Part shown: positions 32,724-41,322 of the stretch, in pieces | How positions within the stretch are numbered: the stretch's first letter is position 1 | How the letters are laid out: the number at the start of each line of letters is the position of its first letter | Source of the DNA: an uncultured Prevotellaceae bacterium | Lineage (GTDB): Bacteria > Bacteroidota > Bacteroidia > Bacteroidales > Bacteroidaceae | Length of the DNA: 64,000 bases | NCBI GenBank assembly: GCA_902778535.1 | Contig: CACYYG010000002.1 | Coordinates: 76,211-140,210, forward strand | Direction: 5' to 3' | Position numbers and translations under genes: made by a program | The notes under the pieces: generated by a model | What the model was told of the DNA's origin: nothing | Database searches by the model: none | Seen by the model: the letters and a program-made list of their open reading frames with translations, nothing else

Positions 32724-34802
32724 CTATTTTTGCTGCAGAATGAGTCCGCCGTTGGGCTGTATCTCCACGCGAGTCTGCTGTTTCTTGTCGAGTTTCAGCG
32801 TGGTCAGCGTGGGCTGTCCGGTCTTCGGGTCATCGACGTAGTATTTCAGCTGTGCCTTGGCGGGGAACATGTCGAGGGTGAGCGTCAGCTTCAGCGGCTC
32901 CTTCTGGGCATTAAGACCAGCCACATACCAGTTGTCGCCATGACGGCGGGCGAGAACGACATATTTGCCAGGATAGCCGCAGAGGAATCGTGTCTCGTCC
33001 CATGTAGTGGGCAGCTGGCGCAGCCAGTCCATCTCAAACTGCGGCAGTTCCTGCAGGTTGTTGGGCTGCATGGCAACGCACTGTATGGCTGTCTGCATGG
33101 TGATGCCCGATGCCATCTCAAAGATGTCGGTGGTGTGTCGCGGGTGGCGGCTCTTGTTGTCGGGCGACATGTATTTGTTCATGATGATGCCGCCCCAGTC
33201 CATGGTGCCCGTGGCATTGCGGCAGAAGGGGTGCATGGTGAGGTCGAAGGGCTCGCGAATGGCAGCGCCCTCGTTGAAGAAGACGTTCTCGGAGGCCAGC
33301 ACAGCCTCGGAGGCCACATAGTTAGGATACATGCGCTCCCATCCTCTGGGCAGTGTGCAGCCGTGGAAGATGCACTGCAGGCCGTAGCGGTTGGCATCGA
33401 AGAGAATGTCTTCATAGAGCTTCATCGTCTCCTGCTTGTCGCCGCCGAAGAAGTCCACCTTGATGCCCTTGACGCCGATGGACTTCAGCCACGCCATCTC
33501 GCGGTCGCGGGCTATGCTGTTGTTCATGCAGTTGCGTGGCGTCTGCGGGGCGTTGTTCTCATGGCCGTTGCTGTTGTACCAAAGCATCAGGCTGACGCCC
33601 TTCGACTGGGCATAGCGTGACAGTTCGGCGATGCGGTCACGGCCAATGCGCTCATCCCACCAGTTGTCGACGAGGCACAGCTCGAAGCCCATGGCCGAAG
33701 CAAGGTCGATGAACTTCACCTGGTCGGCGTAGTTGATGCTGTTGTCCTGCCAGATGAGCCAGCTCCAGGTATAGCGTCCAGAGGCGTAGTCGATGGTGGG
33801 CTCGTAGAGCGGCTCCACCACGTCGTATGCAATAGTGGTCTCCACGATGGGTTTCAGCGTGGTGCCCACGGTGACGGTGCGCCAAGGTGTGCTGCCGGGC
33901 AGGGCAATGCCGGGGGCCGACGTGCCATTGCCGTTGTTCTCGCCTGGCATGGGATAGGCTATCTGATAGAAGCCAGAGCCCCCCCCTACGGCCCCCGAGG
34001 AGGCTTCATTTGACTGATAGTCGGAAAGGCGCGAGCCGCAGTAGGCGCTGCTGACGCCCGTCTCGGAGATGAGCACCCAAGCCCCCCCTTCTGCCCCCGA
34101 GGGGGCTACATTTGACTTTTTGCGGGTTTTACCTGCATTTGAAGCCCCCTCGGGGGCCGTAGGGGGGGCTTGCACCTTGAACAGACAGGGGAACGTGTAG
34201 CCTTTGCCAAACTGACTGCGGGCGGTCATGGGGGCATCGGCCTTGTATTCCTCCTCGTAGCTGGGCTTGGTGCGCTCCCACCCTACCATCTCTCCACTCT
34301 GCGGGGTGAGGAAGGTGGTGGTGCCTTCGGGCAGAGAGAAGGCGGTGGATTCTTCAAGGATGACGGCACTCTTGGGGTTGTCGCCCTTCTGGCGGGGAAT
34401 GAGGTAGCGGAAGGCCACGTCGTTGTTGCTAACGGAGAATTCCATTGACATCTGCTGCTGTTTGCTGTTCTCAAAATTGACGGTGAGCAGGGTGGCCTCG
34501 TAATGAATGTGCGACTGCTTCACCTGCCGCATCTCATAGCATCGGTCAATCTGTTCAGCCTTGGTGTCGGTGATTTTCAGCCCTTGGGTGAAATCGCCGA
34601 AATCGGCCTTGAAACCTATGGCAGACGGCAGCAGCATGGGCTGCCCCTCAAGAGTGATGGCGTAGGTGGCACGGCCACCATTGTCATTGATAGTCACTTG
34701 CAGCTTGCCATCAGGCGAGGTCACGGTAGCCTCGCGAGCCAAGACTGTCATCGGCGTCAGCATCAGCAGGCACGCCATCGTCATTTTTCTCAAATTTCTC
34801 AT
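32724..34802 (-). CDS. glycoside hydrolase family 97, with repeat-derived inserts
   Basis: A 692-residue exported enzyme with a signal peptide (about 1-22) and an N-terminal beta-sandwich, a TIM barrel and a C-terminal beta domain. The barrel strand GIKVDFFGGDKQ gives D450 at the place expected for the nucleophile of retaining GH97 enzymes, which favours an alpha-galactosidase-type member over the inverting SusB type; the substrate is not proven. Residues 211-241 and 266-275 are encoded by GC-rich palindromic repeats (APPTAPEGAS, VAPSGAEGGA, EASSGAVGGG) in loops of the N-terminal domain. The frame is kept and catalytic parts are intact. Confidence 0.9.
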   Translation of the reverse strand: MRNLRKMTMACLLMLTPMTVLAREATVTSPDGKLQVTINDNGGRATYAITLEGQPMLLPSAIGFKADFGDFTQGLKITDTKAEQIDRCYEMRQVKQSHIHYEATLLTVNFENSKQQQMSMEFSVSNNDVAFRYLIPRQKGDNPKSAVILEESTAFSLPEGTTTFLTPQSGEMVGWERTKPSYEEEYKADAPMTARSQFGKGYTFPCLFKVQAPPTAPEGASNAGKTRKKSNVAPSGAEGGAWVLISETGVSSAYCGSRLSDYQSNEASSGAVGGGSGFYQIAYPMPGENNGNGTSAPGIALPGSTPWRTVTVGTTLKPIVETTIAYDVVEPLYEPTIDYASGRYTWSWLIWQDNSINYADQVKFIDLASAMGFELCLVDNWWDERIGRDRIAELSRYAQSKGVSLMLWYNSNGHENNAPQTPRNCMNNSIARDREMAWLKSIGVKGIKVDFFGGDKQETMKLYEDILFDANRYGLQCIFHGCTLPRGWERMYPNYVASEAVLASENVFFNEGAAIREPFDLTMHPFCRNATGTMDWGGIIMNKYMSPDNKSRHPRHTTDIFEMASGITMQTAIQCVAMQPNNLQELPQFEMDWLRQLPTTWDETRFLCGYPGKYVVLARRHGDNWYVAGLNAQKEPLKLTLTLDMFPAKAQLKYYVDDPKTGQPTLTTLKLDKKQQTRVEIQPNGGLILQQK
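33978..34007 (-). repeat. single palindromic unit in frame in GH97
   Basis: The unit reads CCCCCCCCTACGGCCCCCGA then GGAGGCTTC on the plus strand. In the gene it encodes EASSGAVGGG (residues 266-275). It has no clear partner next to it but lies 71 bases from the inverted pair at 34079-34172. Confidence 0.75.
34079..34172 (-). repeat. inverted REPIN-like pair in frame in GH97
   Basis: Two units (34079-34110 and 34141-34172) in opposite directions are separated by 30 bases. In the gene they encode QAPPTAPEGAS and VAPSGAEGGA, with the spacer giving NAGKTRKKSN. The arms can fold into a long hairpin. Confidence 0.82.
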
Positions 34803-34832
34803 GGTCTTTTACTTATTTTATCAAATATGGGG

Positions 34833-34840
34833 CAAAGTTA
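34833..34840 (-). promoter_or_regulatory. -7 element for the GH97 gene
   Basis: TAACTTTG on the minus strand, about 30 bases before the GH97 ATG. No good TTTG is visible at -33. It diverges from the promoter of the next gene. Confidence 0.5.
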
Positions 34841-34884
34841 ACAAAAAAATAACAATCAACAATTCATAATTCATAAATATTTCG

Positions 34885-34892
34885 TACCTTTG
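34885..34892 (+). promoter_or_regulatory. -7 element for the secreted protein gene
   Basis: TACCTTTG, about 28 bases before the ATG at 34921. A TTG at 34903 would leave a leader of only about 7 bases, so the ATG is preferred. Confidence 0.55.
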
Positions 34893-34920
34893 CGCGCAGT
34901 TTTTGCAAAAACGACATAAA

Positions 34921-35877
34921 ATGAAACAAAAGAGCAACGCAGAAAAGCGCAGCACCGCTTGGTTGCTGTTATTGTTATTGTGCTTAACGGTGTGCATCCC
35001 GATGCAGGCGCAGACCGACGATGACGATATATGGAAGGAGTTCAAGCTGGAGGGCGTGGACTATCAGAAGAAGCGCAGCTATTGCATGCGCATCTATGGC
35101 TATTACCGCTATGTGGACGACGGCATTGCCCACATCAAGGATCGTCAGCATAAGCTCTACCGTGTGCACGAAGGCATCTGCGAACTCGACGTGCGCTACA
35201 GCCGCGACGAGGACGACGGAGCCAGGATTATGGTAGGTCGCGACTTGGTGCACCCCGACATGAATGGCGAAATCATGGACTTCTACGAGCTGAAGCCCTA
35301 CACCTTCCTCGAGAAGGCCCGCAAGATGCCGAAGGTCTATACCATCGATGAGCAGGGCAATACCACACGCGTCTACACCAAGGGCAGGCTGTGCGGCACC
35401 ATCACGAAGGACGCCCAGCATGAGGAGATGTACATGAAATACGATGCGCTGGCACCCGACACGTCGATGAGCATCAACATCCTCCTTGTCAAGGCCAAGC
35501 TCTCCAACGTGCAGGCCGACGCCGTCTACCAGCTGGAAGAAGGCATCGACTACGTGCCGCAGGGCAACCTGAAACGTGTGGTCTTCGACGGCAGCATCGA
35601 CCTGAACCTGCTGGTCGGCACTGCCCGCGAGGTGTTCAAAGAGCGTACTGAACTCTATGTAGACAGCGTGGTCTACATGACCAAGGCCCAGTTCCGTGCC
35701 GACAAAAGGCTGACAATGGAGGAACGCCGCAAACAGGCCGGATATACCGACGCCGACATCGACCGTCTGAAGCAGAAGCTGGGTGTGCCGCCGCTGAGCG
35801 ACGCAATCAAGCAGCGCATCGAGGACCAGCGTGACTGGGACGACGAGTATGAGCTGTGGAAAGAATCAAAAAAGTGA
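34921..35877 (+). CDS. secreted protein of unknown function
   Basis: A 318-residue protein with a signal peptide (about 1-26, ending PMQAQ). The mature part is mixed alpha/beta and charged, with no motif I recognise; the end is helical and basic-acidic (MEERRKQAGYTDADIDRLKQ). The open frame starts at 34903 with TTG, but the ATG at 34921 fits the promoter and the signal peptide better. The next gene, a predicted barrel protein, begins 24 bases later, so the two may act together in the envelope. Confidence 0.7.
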   Translation: MKQKSNAEKRSTAWLLLLLLCLTVCIPMQAQTDDDDIWKEFKLEGVDYQKKRSYCMRIYGYYRYVDDGIAHIKDRQHKLYRVHEGICELDVRYSRDEDDGARIMVGRDLVHPDMNGEIMDFYELKPYTFLEKARKMPKVYTIDEQGNTTRVYTKGRLCGTITKDAQHEEMYMKYDALAPDTSMSINILLVKAKLSNVQADAVYQLEEGIDYVPQGNLKRVVFDGSIDLNLLVGTAREVFKERTELYVDSVVYMTKAQFRADKRLTMEERRKQAGYTDADIDRLKQKLGVPPLSDAIKQRIEDQRDWDDEYELWKESKK

Positions 35878-35901
35878 TTATAAAAAAAGAGAAGAAAAAG
35901 C

Positions 35902-36768
35902 ATGAAAACGAAGGACATCATGGCAGCCATCCTCTTTGGATGCCTCGCCACGCCGGTTTTTGCCACAGAAGTAAACGACACATTGGTGATAGAAGATGCC
36001 AAGAAGGTGAAGATAGAGACACGCGACACCGTGCAGCGCATCGTCATCAGCGGCACCAAGGAAGACCCCGACTTCCACTATATGCAGCGCATCAGCATTC
36101 CCGACACGTCGGCCGTGCGCCGCACCGTCAAGAATGTGCGCGACTTCAACAGAATTACCATCAAGAAGAACGGCAAGCCCAGCAAGTGGACACACTCCTG
36201 GCACTTCAACGTTGGTCTGAACACCATGCTCGACACGCCCGACGGCTACGACTTCAAGGTGTGGCCCTCGTTTGAAATAGGTGTCGGCTCCACGTGGGAC
36301 TGGCATCCCTACGGCAAGCAGAACGAGTGGAGCATAGGCTGGGGAATCAACTGGCACGGCTACGCAATGGATGATGAGACCCACTGGGCAAAGGTCAACG
36401 ACGTGATGACGCTGGTGCCCTATGATGCAACAGAAAAAGAGCACGACACGAGCCTGCAGACCTTCAGCATCCAGCTGCCCCTGCTCTACACCCACTACTT
36501 CGACAAGGAGCACGACTGGGGCATCACCGTCGGTGCCCTCGTCAACTGGAATGTCCATGCCACCGGACAGCGTGAATACGAGAAAGACGGTGAGGACTAC
36601 GAGGTACACACAAAGAAGATAGGCCAGCGGCCCATCACCATCGACGGCTTCATGAAGCTGTGCACTCCGTGGCTGCCCTCCATCTACTGCAAATACTGCC
36701 CGATGGAGTTCTTCAAGAAAGACCGCGGCCCGAAGATGCATCAGCTGAGCTTCGGTATCTGCTTCTAA
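35902..36768 (+). CDS. predicted outer-membrane beta-barrel protein
   Basis: A 288-residue protein with a signal peptide (about 1-21). From about residue 98 it shows alternating aromatic strands (HSWHFNVGLNTML; EWSIGWGINWHGY; DWGITVGALVNWNVH) and ends in LSFGICF, with a final phenylalanine as in barrel proteins. Residues 22-95 form a polar N-terminal part, perhaps periplasmic. No family name. It follows the secreted protein of unknown function and precedes the DUF2723 gene by 37 bases. Confidence 0.7.
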   Translation: MKTKDIMAAILFGCLATPVFATEVNDTLVIEDAKKVKIETRDTVQRIVISGTKEDPDFHYMQRISIPDTSAVRRTVKNVRDFNRITIKKNGKPSKWTHSWHFNVGLNTMLDTPDGYDFKVWPSFEIGVGSTWDWHPYGKQNEWSIGWGINWHGYAMDDETHWAKVNDVMTLVPYDATEKEHDTSLQTFSIQLPLLYTHYFDKEHDWGITVGALVNWNVHATGQREYEKDGEDYEVHTKKIGQRPITIDGFMKLCTPWLPSIYCKYCPMEFFKKDRGPKMHQLSFGICF

Positions 36769-36805
36769 CATACAATAATCATTTAACAATAACCAACAAA
36801 CGAGA

Positions 36806-39800
36806 ATGAAACAATTCCGCTTAGTGGACAACGTGCTGGGCTGGCTGGCTTTCTTCATTGCCGCCTTCGTCTATTGCTCCACCATCGAGCCTACTGCCTC
36901 GTTCTGGGACTGCCCTGAGTTTATCACCACCGGCTACAAGCTGGAAGTAGGCCACCCGCCCGGTGCGCCGTTCTTCATGCTCACCGCCAACCTGTTTTCA
37001 CAGTTCACCAGCGACCCCGCCCAGGTGGCACGCATGGTCAACATCATGAGCGCCCTGCTGTCGGCTGCATGTATCCTGTTCCTTTTCTGGAGCATCACGC
37101 ACTTGGTGCGCCGTCTGCTCACCAACAGCTGGGAAGAACTCGACACGCCAAAGCTCATTGCCATCGAGGCCTCGGGTTTGGTGGGAGCACTCATCTACAC
37201 GTTCAGCGACACGTTCTGGTTCTCAGCCGTCGAGGGTGAGGTCTACGCCTACAGCTCGGCCTTCACCGCCGTGGTGTTCTGGCTCATCCTGAAGTGGGAG
37301 GAGCACGCCGATGAGCCGCACGCCGACCGCTGGCTGGTGCTCATCATGTATATGACGGGACTCTCGATTGGTGTCCACCTGCTGAACCTGCTGTGCCTGC
37401 CCGCCATCGTGCTGGTGTGGTACTTCAAGCGATTCCCCAACGCCAACGCCAAGGGCGCCCTGTTTGCACTCTTTGTGTCGTTTGTCATCCTTGCCGCCGT
37501 GCTCTACGGCGTCGTGCCTGGCATCATCACCGTCGGCGGATGGTTTGAATTGTTCTTTGTCAACGACCTCCACATGCCGTTCAATACGGGTCTCTATGTC
37601 TACCTGATACTGCTCATCGGCAGCGTCATCTGGGCCATCTACGAAACACAGCACGCCACGGAGAAGAACTGGAAGCGCCAGAACATTGCCTTCCTCTGCG
37701 GCTTCGGTCTCTTGGGCATACCGTTCTACGGCTACGGCTGGAGCGCTTTCATCATCGGCATCATCGTGCTGGCATTGGTTGGCTGGGCATTGTTCTATCG
37801 CCGCAGCGGCTCTAAGGAATTTGCACCCCTCATCTCGGCCCGTCTGAAGAACACGACGCTGCTCTGCATGCTGATGCTGATGATTGGCTACTCGACTTAT
37901 GCCGTCATCGTCATCCGCAGCAGCGCCAACCCGCCGATGGACCAGAACTCACCCGAGGACATCTTCACCCTGGGCAGCTACCTCAGCCGCGACCAGTACG
38001 GCGACCGTCCGCTGCTCTACGGACAGACCTTCGCCTCGGAGCCGGAGATTGACGACAACGGCTATCAGAAGATCATCGACGGGGCTCCCGTCTACCAGCG
38101 CAAGGAGAAGGTGAATCCCGACGATCCCGACGAATACTTCATTGCCGACCACAAGATGGAGGCCGTCTATGCGCAGAACGTGCTCTTCCCCCGCATGTAC
38201 TCATCGATAAAGGCTGCCAACCACCGCGACGACGAGATTTGCAGCAGCGACTGCCACGTCTGCTTCTACAAGAGCTGGGTAGGCGGTCTCGGCGGCACTC
38301 AGGTTGATTCGAAGCTCTACCCGGGAACGAAGATCACCATGCCCAACTTCTTCGACAACCTGAAGTTCTTCTTCTCTTTCCAATGCAACTACATGTACTG
38401 GCGCTACTTCCTGTGGAACTTCGTGGGACGTCAGAACGACCAGCAGGGCAGATTCGGCGAGCGCGACAAGGGCAACGCCATCTCGGGCTTCTCGTTCATC
38501 GACGATGCCTTCCTCGGCGACCAGTCGCTATTGCCAGACGAGCTGAAGAACAACAAGGGCCACAACGTGTTCTACGCCATGCCGCTCATCCTCGGTCTGC
38601 TGGGCTTGTTCTGGCAGATGCTGTCGCGTGGCCGCAAGGGCATACAGCAGTTCTGGGTGGTGTTCTTCCTGTTCTTCATGACAGGCCTGGCCATCGTCAT
38701 CTACCTCAACCAGACGCCGCTGCAGCCGCGTGAGCGCGACTATGCCTACGCAGGCTCGTTCTATGCCTTCGCCATCTGGTGCGGTATGGGCGTGGCAGCC
38801 ATCATCAGCTGGCTGGCCAAGCTGCTCAAGAACGACAACAAGCAGGTAAGGCTGGCGCTGGCTGCCGTCGTGTCGCTCGTTTGCCTGATAGTGCCCATAC
38901 AGATGGCCTCGCAGACGTGGGACGACCACGACCGCTCCGACCGCTACACCTGCCGCGACTTCGGCCAGAACTACCTCATGTCCATGCAGGATGAGGGCAA
39001 CCCCATCATCTTCACCAACGGCGACAACGACACCTTCCCCCTGTGGTACAATCAGGACACCGAAGGATTCCGCACCGACGCCCGCGTGTGCAACCTGAGC
39101 TATCTCAGCACCGACTGGTACATCGACCAGATGGTGCGTCCGGCCTACGACTCGCCAGGCCTGCCCATCACCTGGCCCCGACTGAACTATGTGTCGGGCA
39201 CCAACGACGCCGTGCCTGTCGTGCCGCAGTATAAGGACCAGATTCGGGCCATCTACGAGGAGTCGCCCGATGTGGCACGCCAGTCGTGGGGCGACGATCC
39301 CTTCGAGCTGAAGAACATACTGAAGTACTGGGTGCAGAACCCCATCGGTCCCGACTACCATTGCATCCCCACCGACACCGTCTACATCACCATCGACAAG
39401 GAAGCTGTACTGCGCAGCGGCATGCTCATACAGGGCAACAACCTCAAAACCCATCAAGACAGTCTCAACAGCATTCCCGACCGCATGGCCATCTCGCTTC
39501 GCGGCACGCGCTATCTCACCAAGAGCAAGCTGATGATGCTGGAGCTGCTGGCCAACTGCAACTGGGAGCGTCCCATCTACGTGGCCATGACCGTGGGCGG
39601 CGAGAACCTGATGAACCTGGGCAACCACTTCGTGCAGGAAGGCCTCGTCTATCGACTCACACCCTACACCACGACCAATCCCGGCATGACCAGCTACGAC
39701 ACCGAGAAGACCTACAAGAACGTGATGGAGCGCTTCAAGTTCGGAGGCGCCAACACACCGGGCATCTATCTCGACGAGACCGTGATGCGCATGTGCTACA

Positions 39801-40357
39801 CACACCGCCGTCTGATGGTCGACCTGGCCACCGAGCTTGTGTCTGAGGGAGACGATCTGCTCGACAGGTCTGAGTTTGTCGATGTGATGAATAATGCCGA
39901 CGGCACGGAGGCTGGCCCCGACGCTGCCCAGAAGCCCGCCAGCGCGGCCGCTGACTCACTGCAAAGCCTGGCTCAGGAGAAATACGACATGGCCCTGAAG
40001 GTGCTTGAGAAGGTCGACAAGGAGTTCCCTGCCGAGAACGTGCCCTACGATGCCTCGTCGCTCTACGCTGCCCAGCTCTATATCCGCATCGGCGTCGATG
40101 ATCCCGCCATTGCCGAGAAAGCCCGGCCCATCCTCGACGCATTGTGGAAGCGCTCAACTCAGTACGTCACTTACTACGAGTCGTTCGACGACGATACCTT
40201 CAAGTTCTACAACGACGAGTGTATGATGCACTTCAGCTTCCTGCGCTACATCAAGTCCCTGTATGGAACCCTCGACAGCGAGAAGGCAAACGAGATTGAG
40301 CAGCAGCAGATGACGCTGCTCGAGACCTTCATCAAGAAAGGCGGAAAACTGGAATAA
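36806..40357 (+). CDS. DUF2723 membrane protein, GT-C-like glycosyltransferase candidate
   Basis: A 1183-residue protein with about 12-14 membrane helices in the first 700 residues and a large soluble C-terminal part with TPR-like helices near the end. The N-terminus has the DUF2723 pattern (PTASFWDCPEFITTGYKLEV, HPPGAP), in which an acidic pair sits in the first loop, as in GT-C protein O-mannosyltransferases. It probably uses a lipid-linked sugar to modify an exported polymer or protein; acceptor unknown. A NodB-type deacetylase follows 30 bases later, which supports a surface-glycan role. Confidence 0.85.
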   Translation: MKQFRLVDNVLGWLAFFIAAFVYCSTIEPTASFWDCPEFITTGYKLEVGHPPGAPFFMLTANLFSQFTSDPAQVARMVNIMSALLSAACILFLFWSITHLVRRLLTNSWEELDTPKLIAIEASGLVGALIYTFSDTFWFSAVEGEVYAYSSAFTAVVFWLILKWEEHADEPHADRWLVLIMYMTGLSIGVHLLNLLCLPAIVLVWYFKRFPNANAKGALFALFVSFVILAAVLYGVVPGIITVGGWFELFFVNDLHMPFNTGLYVYLILLIGSVIWAIYETQHATEKNWKRQNIAFLCGFGLLGIPFYGYGWSAFIIGIIVLALVGWALFYRRSGSKEFAPLISARLKNTTLLCMLMLMIGYSTYAVIVIRSSANPPMDQNSPEDIFTLGSYLSRDQYGDRPLLYGQTFASEPEIDDNGYQKIIDGAPVYQRKEKVNPDDPDEYFIADHKMEAVYAQNVLFPRMYSSIKAANHRDDEICSSDCHVCFYKSWVGGLGGTQVDSKLYPGTKITMPNFFDNLKFFFSFQCNYMYWRYFLWNFVGRQNDQQGRFGERDKGNAISGFSFIDDAFLGDQSLLPDELKNNKGHNVFYAMPLILGLLGLFWQMLSRGRKGIQQFWVVFFLFFMTGLAIVIYLNQTPLQPRERDYAYAGSFYAFAIWCGMGVAAIISWLAKLLKNDNKQVRLALAAVVSLVCLIVPIQMASQTWDDHDRSDRYTCRDFGQNYLMSMQDEGNPIIFTNGDNDTFPLWYNQDTEGFRTDARVCNLSYLSTDWYIDQMVRPAYDSPGLPITWPRLNYVSGTNDAVPVVPQYKDQIRAIYEESPDVARQSWGDDPFELKNILKYWVQNPIGPDYHCIPTDTVYITIDKEAVLRSGMLIQGNNLKTHQDSLNSIPDRMAISLRGTRYLTKSKLMMLELLANCNWERPIYVAMTVGGENLMNLGNHFVQEGLVYRLTPYTTTNPGMTSYDTEKTYKNVMERFKFGGANTPGIYLDETVMRMCYTHRRLMVDLATELVSEGDDLLDRSEFVDVMNNADGTEAGPDAAQKPASAAADSLQSLAQEKYDMALKVLEKVDKEFPAENVPYDASSLYAAQLYIRIGVDDPAIAEKARPILDALWKRSTQYVTYYESFDDDTFKFYNDECMMHFSFLRYIKSLYGTLDSEKANEIEQQQMTLLETFIKKGGKLE

Positions 40358-40387
40358 ACAAACAAAACGACAACGTAGAAGCAGCTT

Positions 40388-41002
40388 ATGATTATCGAGC
40401 AGCCAGCCGTCTACCTGCGCTGGCTCTACCCGAAAGCACTATGGAGAATGGACCGTCGCGAGCGTTCAGTTTACCTGACATTCGACGACGGCCCAATCCC
40501 AGAGTCTACGCCTTTCCTGCTCGACACATTGCACCACTACGGCGTCAAGGCCACTTTCTTCATGGTGGGCGACAACGTGCGCAAATACCCTGAACTGTTT
40601 GAGCAAATCAAGGCCGAGGGCCACCAGCTGGGCAACCATACCCACAACCACATCAGCGGCTTCCGCCACAGCATCAAGGAGTATATGTATAATGTGGAGA
40701 AAGCCAACGCCTACATCCGCAGCCGCTACATGCGCCCGCCTCACGGCTGGATGCGGCTCAGCCAATATGCATGGCTCTCGCGCAAATTCAAAGTGGTGAT
40801 GTGGGACGTGGTCACTCGCGACTATTCCAAATGGATGACCGCCGAAGACGTCCTGAACAACGTCAAGCGCTACACCCGCCCCGGTTCCATCATCGTTTTC
40901 CACGATTCCCTCAAGGCCATTGAAAAGCTGCGCACAGCCCTTCCACAGAGCATTGAGTGGCTCAAGGAGCAGGGCTACGCCTTCAAGGTTTTCAAACAGT
41001 AG
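40388..41002 (+). CDS. polysaccharide deacetylase family protein
   Basis: A 204-residue NodB-homology (carbohydrate esterase 4-like) protein. Motif 1 is TFDDGP with D33-D34, motif 2 is NHTHNH with H84 and H88 as metal ligands, motif 3 is RPPHG, and the final IVFHDS holds the catalytic histidine. Such enzymes remove acetyl groups from peptidoglycan, chitin-like or other glycans. No signal peptide is evident, although the first residues are mildly hydrophobic. It is coupled to the DUF2723 gene, so both may process the same surface glycan. Confidence 0.88.
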   Translation: MIIEQPAVYLRWLYPKALWRMDRRERSVYLTFDDGPIPESTPFLLDTLHHYGVKATFFMVGDNVRKYPELFEQIKAEGHQLGNHTHNHISGFRHSIKEYMYNVEKANAYIRSRYMRPPHGWMRLSQYAWLSRKFKVVMWDVVTRDYSKWMTAEDVLNNVKRYTRPGSIIVFHDSLKAIEKLRTALPQSIEWLKEQGYAFKVFKQ

Positions 41003-41249
41003 GCGTCGCCGATCTATCACAGTGTACACCTTTCGCATGTGTAAACTGAACACAAAGGCACGAAGTTGTTAACAAATGAAAATTTTTGTAACTCACGTGG
41101 TTACTGTCAGTAACCCGCATGGTTACGGGCAGTAACCCACGTGGTTACTGTTTTATCTTTTTCCTTTGCCGTTCTCTCGTTTTTTCACACCTTTGCGCTT
41201 TGCAAACGCGAAGTTACTCCGTCTCGGTAAAAAAAAAGAAACTCTTTTC
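41003..41249. other. gene-free region before the xylan cluster
   Basis: About 250 bases without a credible gene. It has the tandem palindrome array at 41088-41150 and then an AT-rich run up to the GH43 promoter. The open frames at 41119-41310 and 41166-41564 run into or out of the repeat and the real gene and are not supported. Confidence 0.5.
41088..41150. repeat. second tandem array of GGTTAC-type palindromes
   Basis: GGTTACTGTCAGTAACC (41099-41115) and GGTTACGGGCAGTAACC (41121-41137), with half units GTAAC and GGTTACTG on the flanks, repeat every 22 bases. Linkers are CACGT and CGCAT. This is the same family as 32606-32689 and lies about 100 bases before the promoter of the xylan genes. 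Confidence 0.85.
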
Positions 41250-41280
41250 TTTGTTTTGCTCTCGACTTTTCGTAACTTTG
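41250..41280 (+). promoter_or_regulatory. promoter of the xylan/menaquinone gene run
   Basis: TTTG (41250-41253), 19-base spacer, TAACTTTG (41273-41280). The predicted start is near 41284, giving a leader of about 39 bases. Confidence 0.8.
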
Positions 41281-41322
41281 CAGACAAATTGCAACCTAAT
41301 AACCCAATAAACGACAACTGGC

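Noticed and set aside
38528-39805. 425-codon open frame opposite the DUF2723 gene
   Set aside because: Same cause: antisense shadow, rich in H, V and G, no recognisable family.
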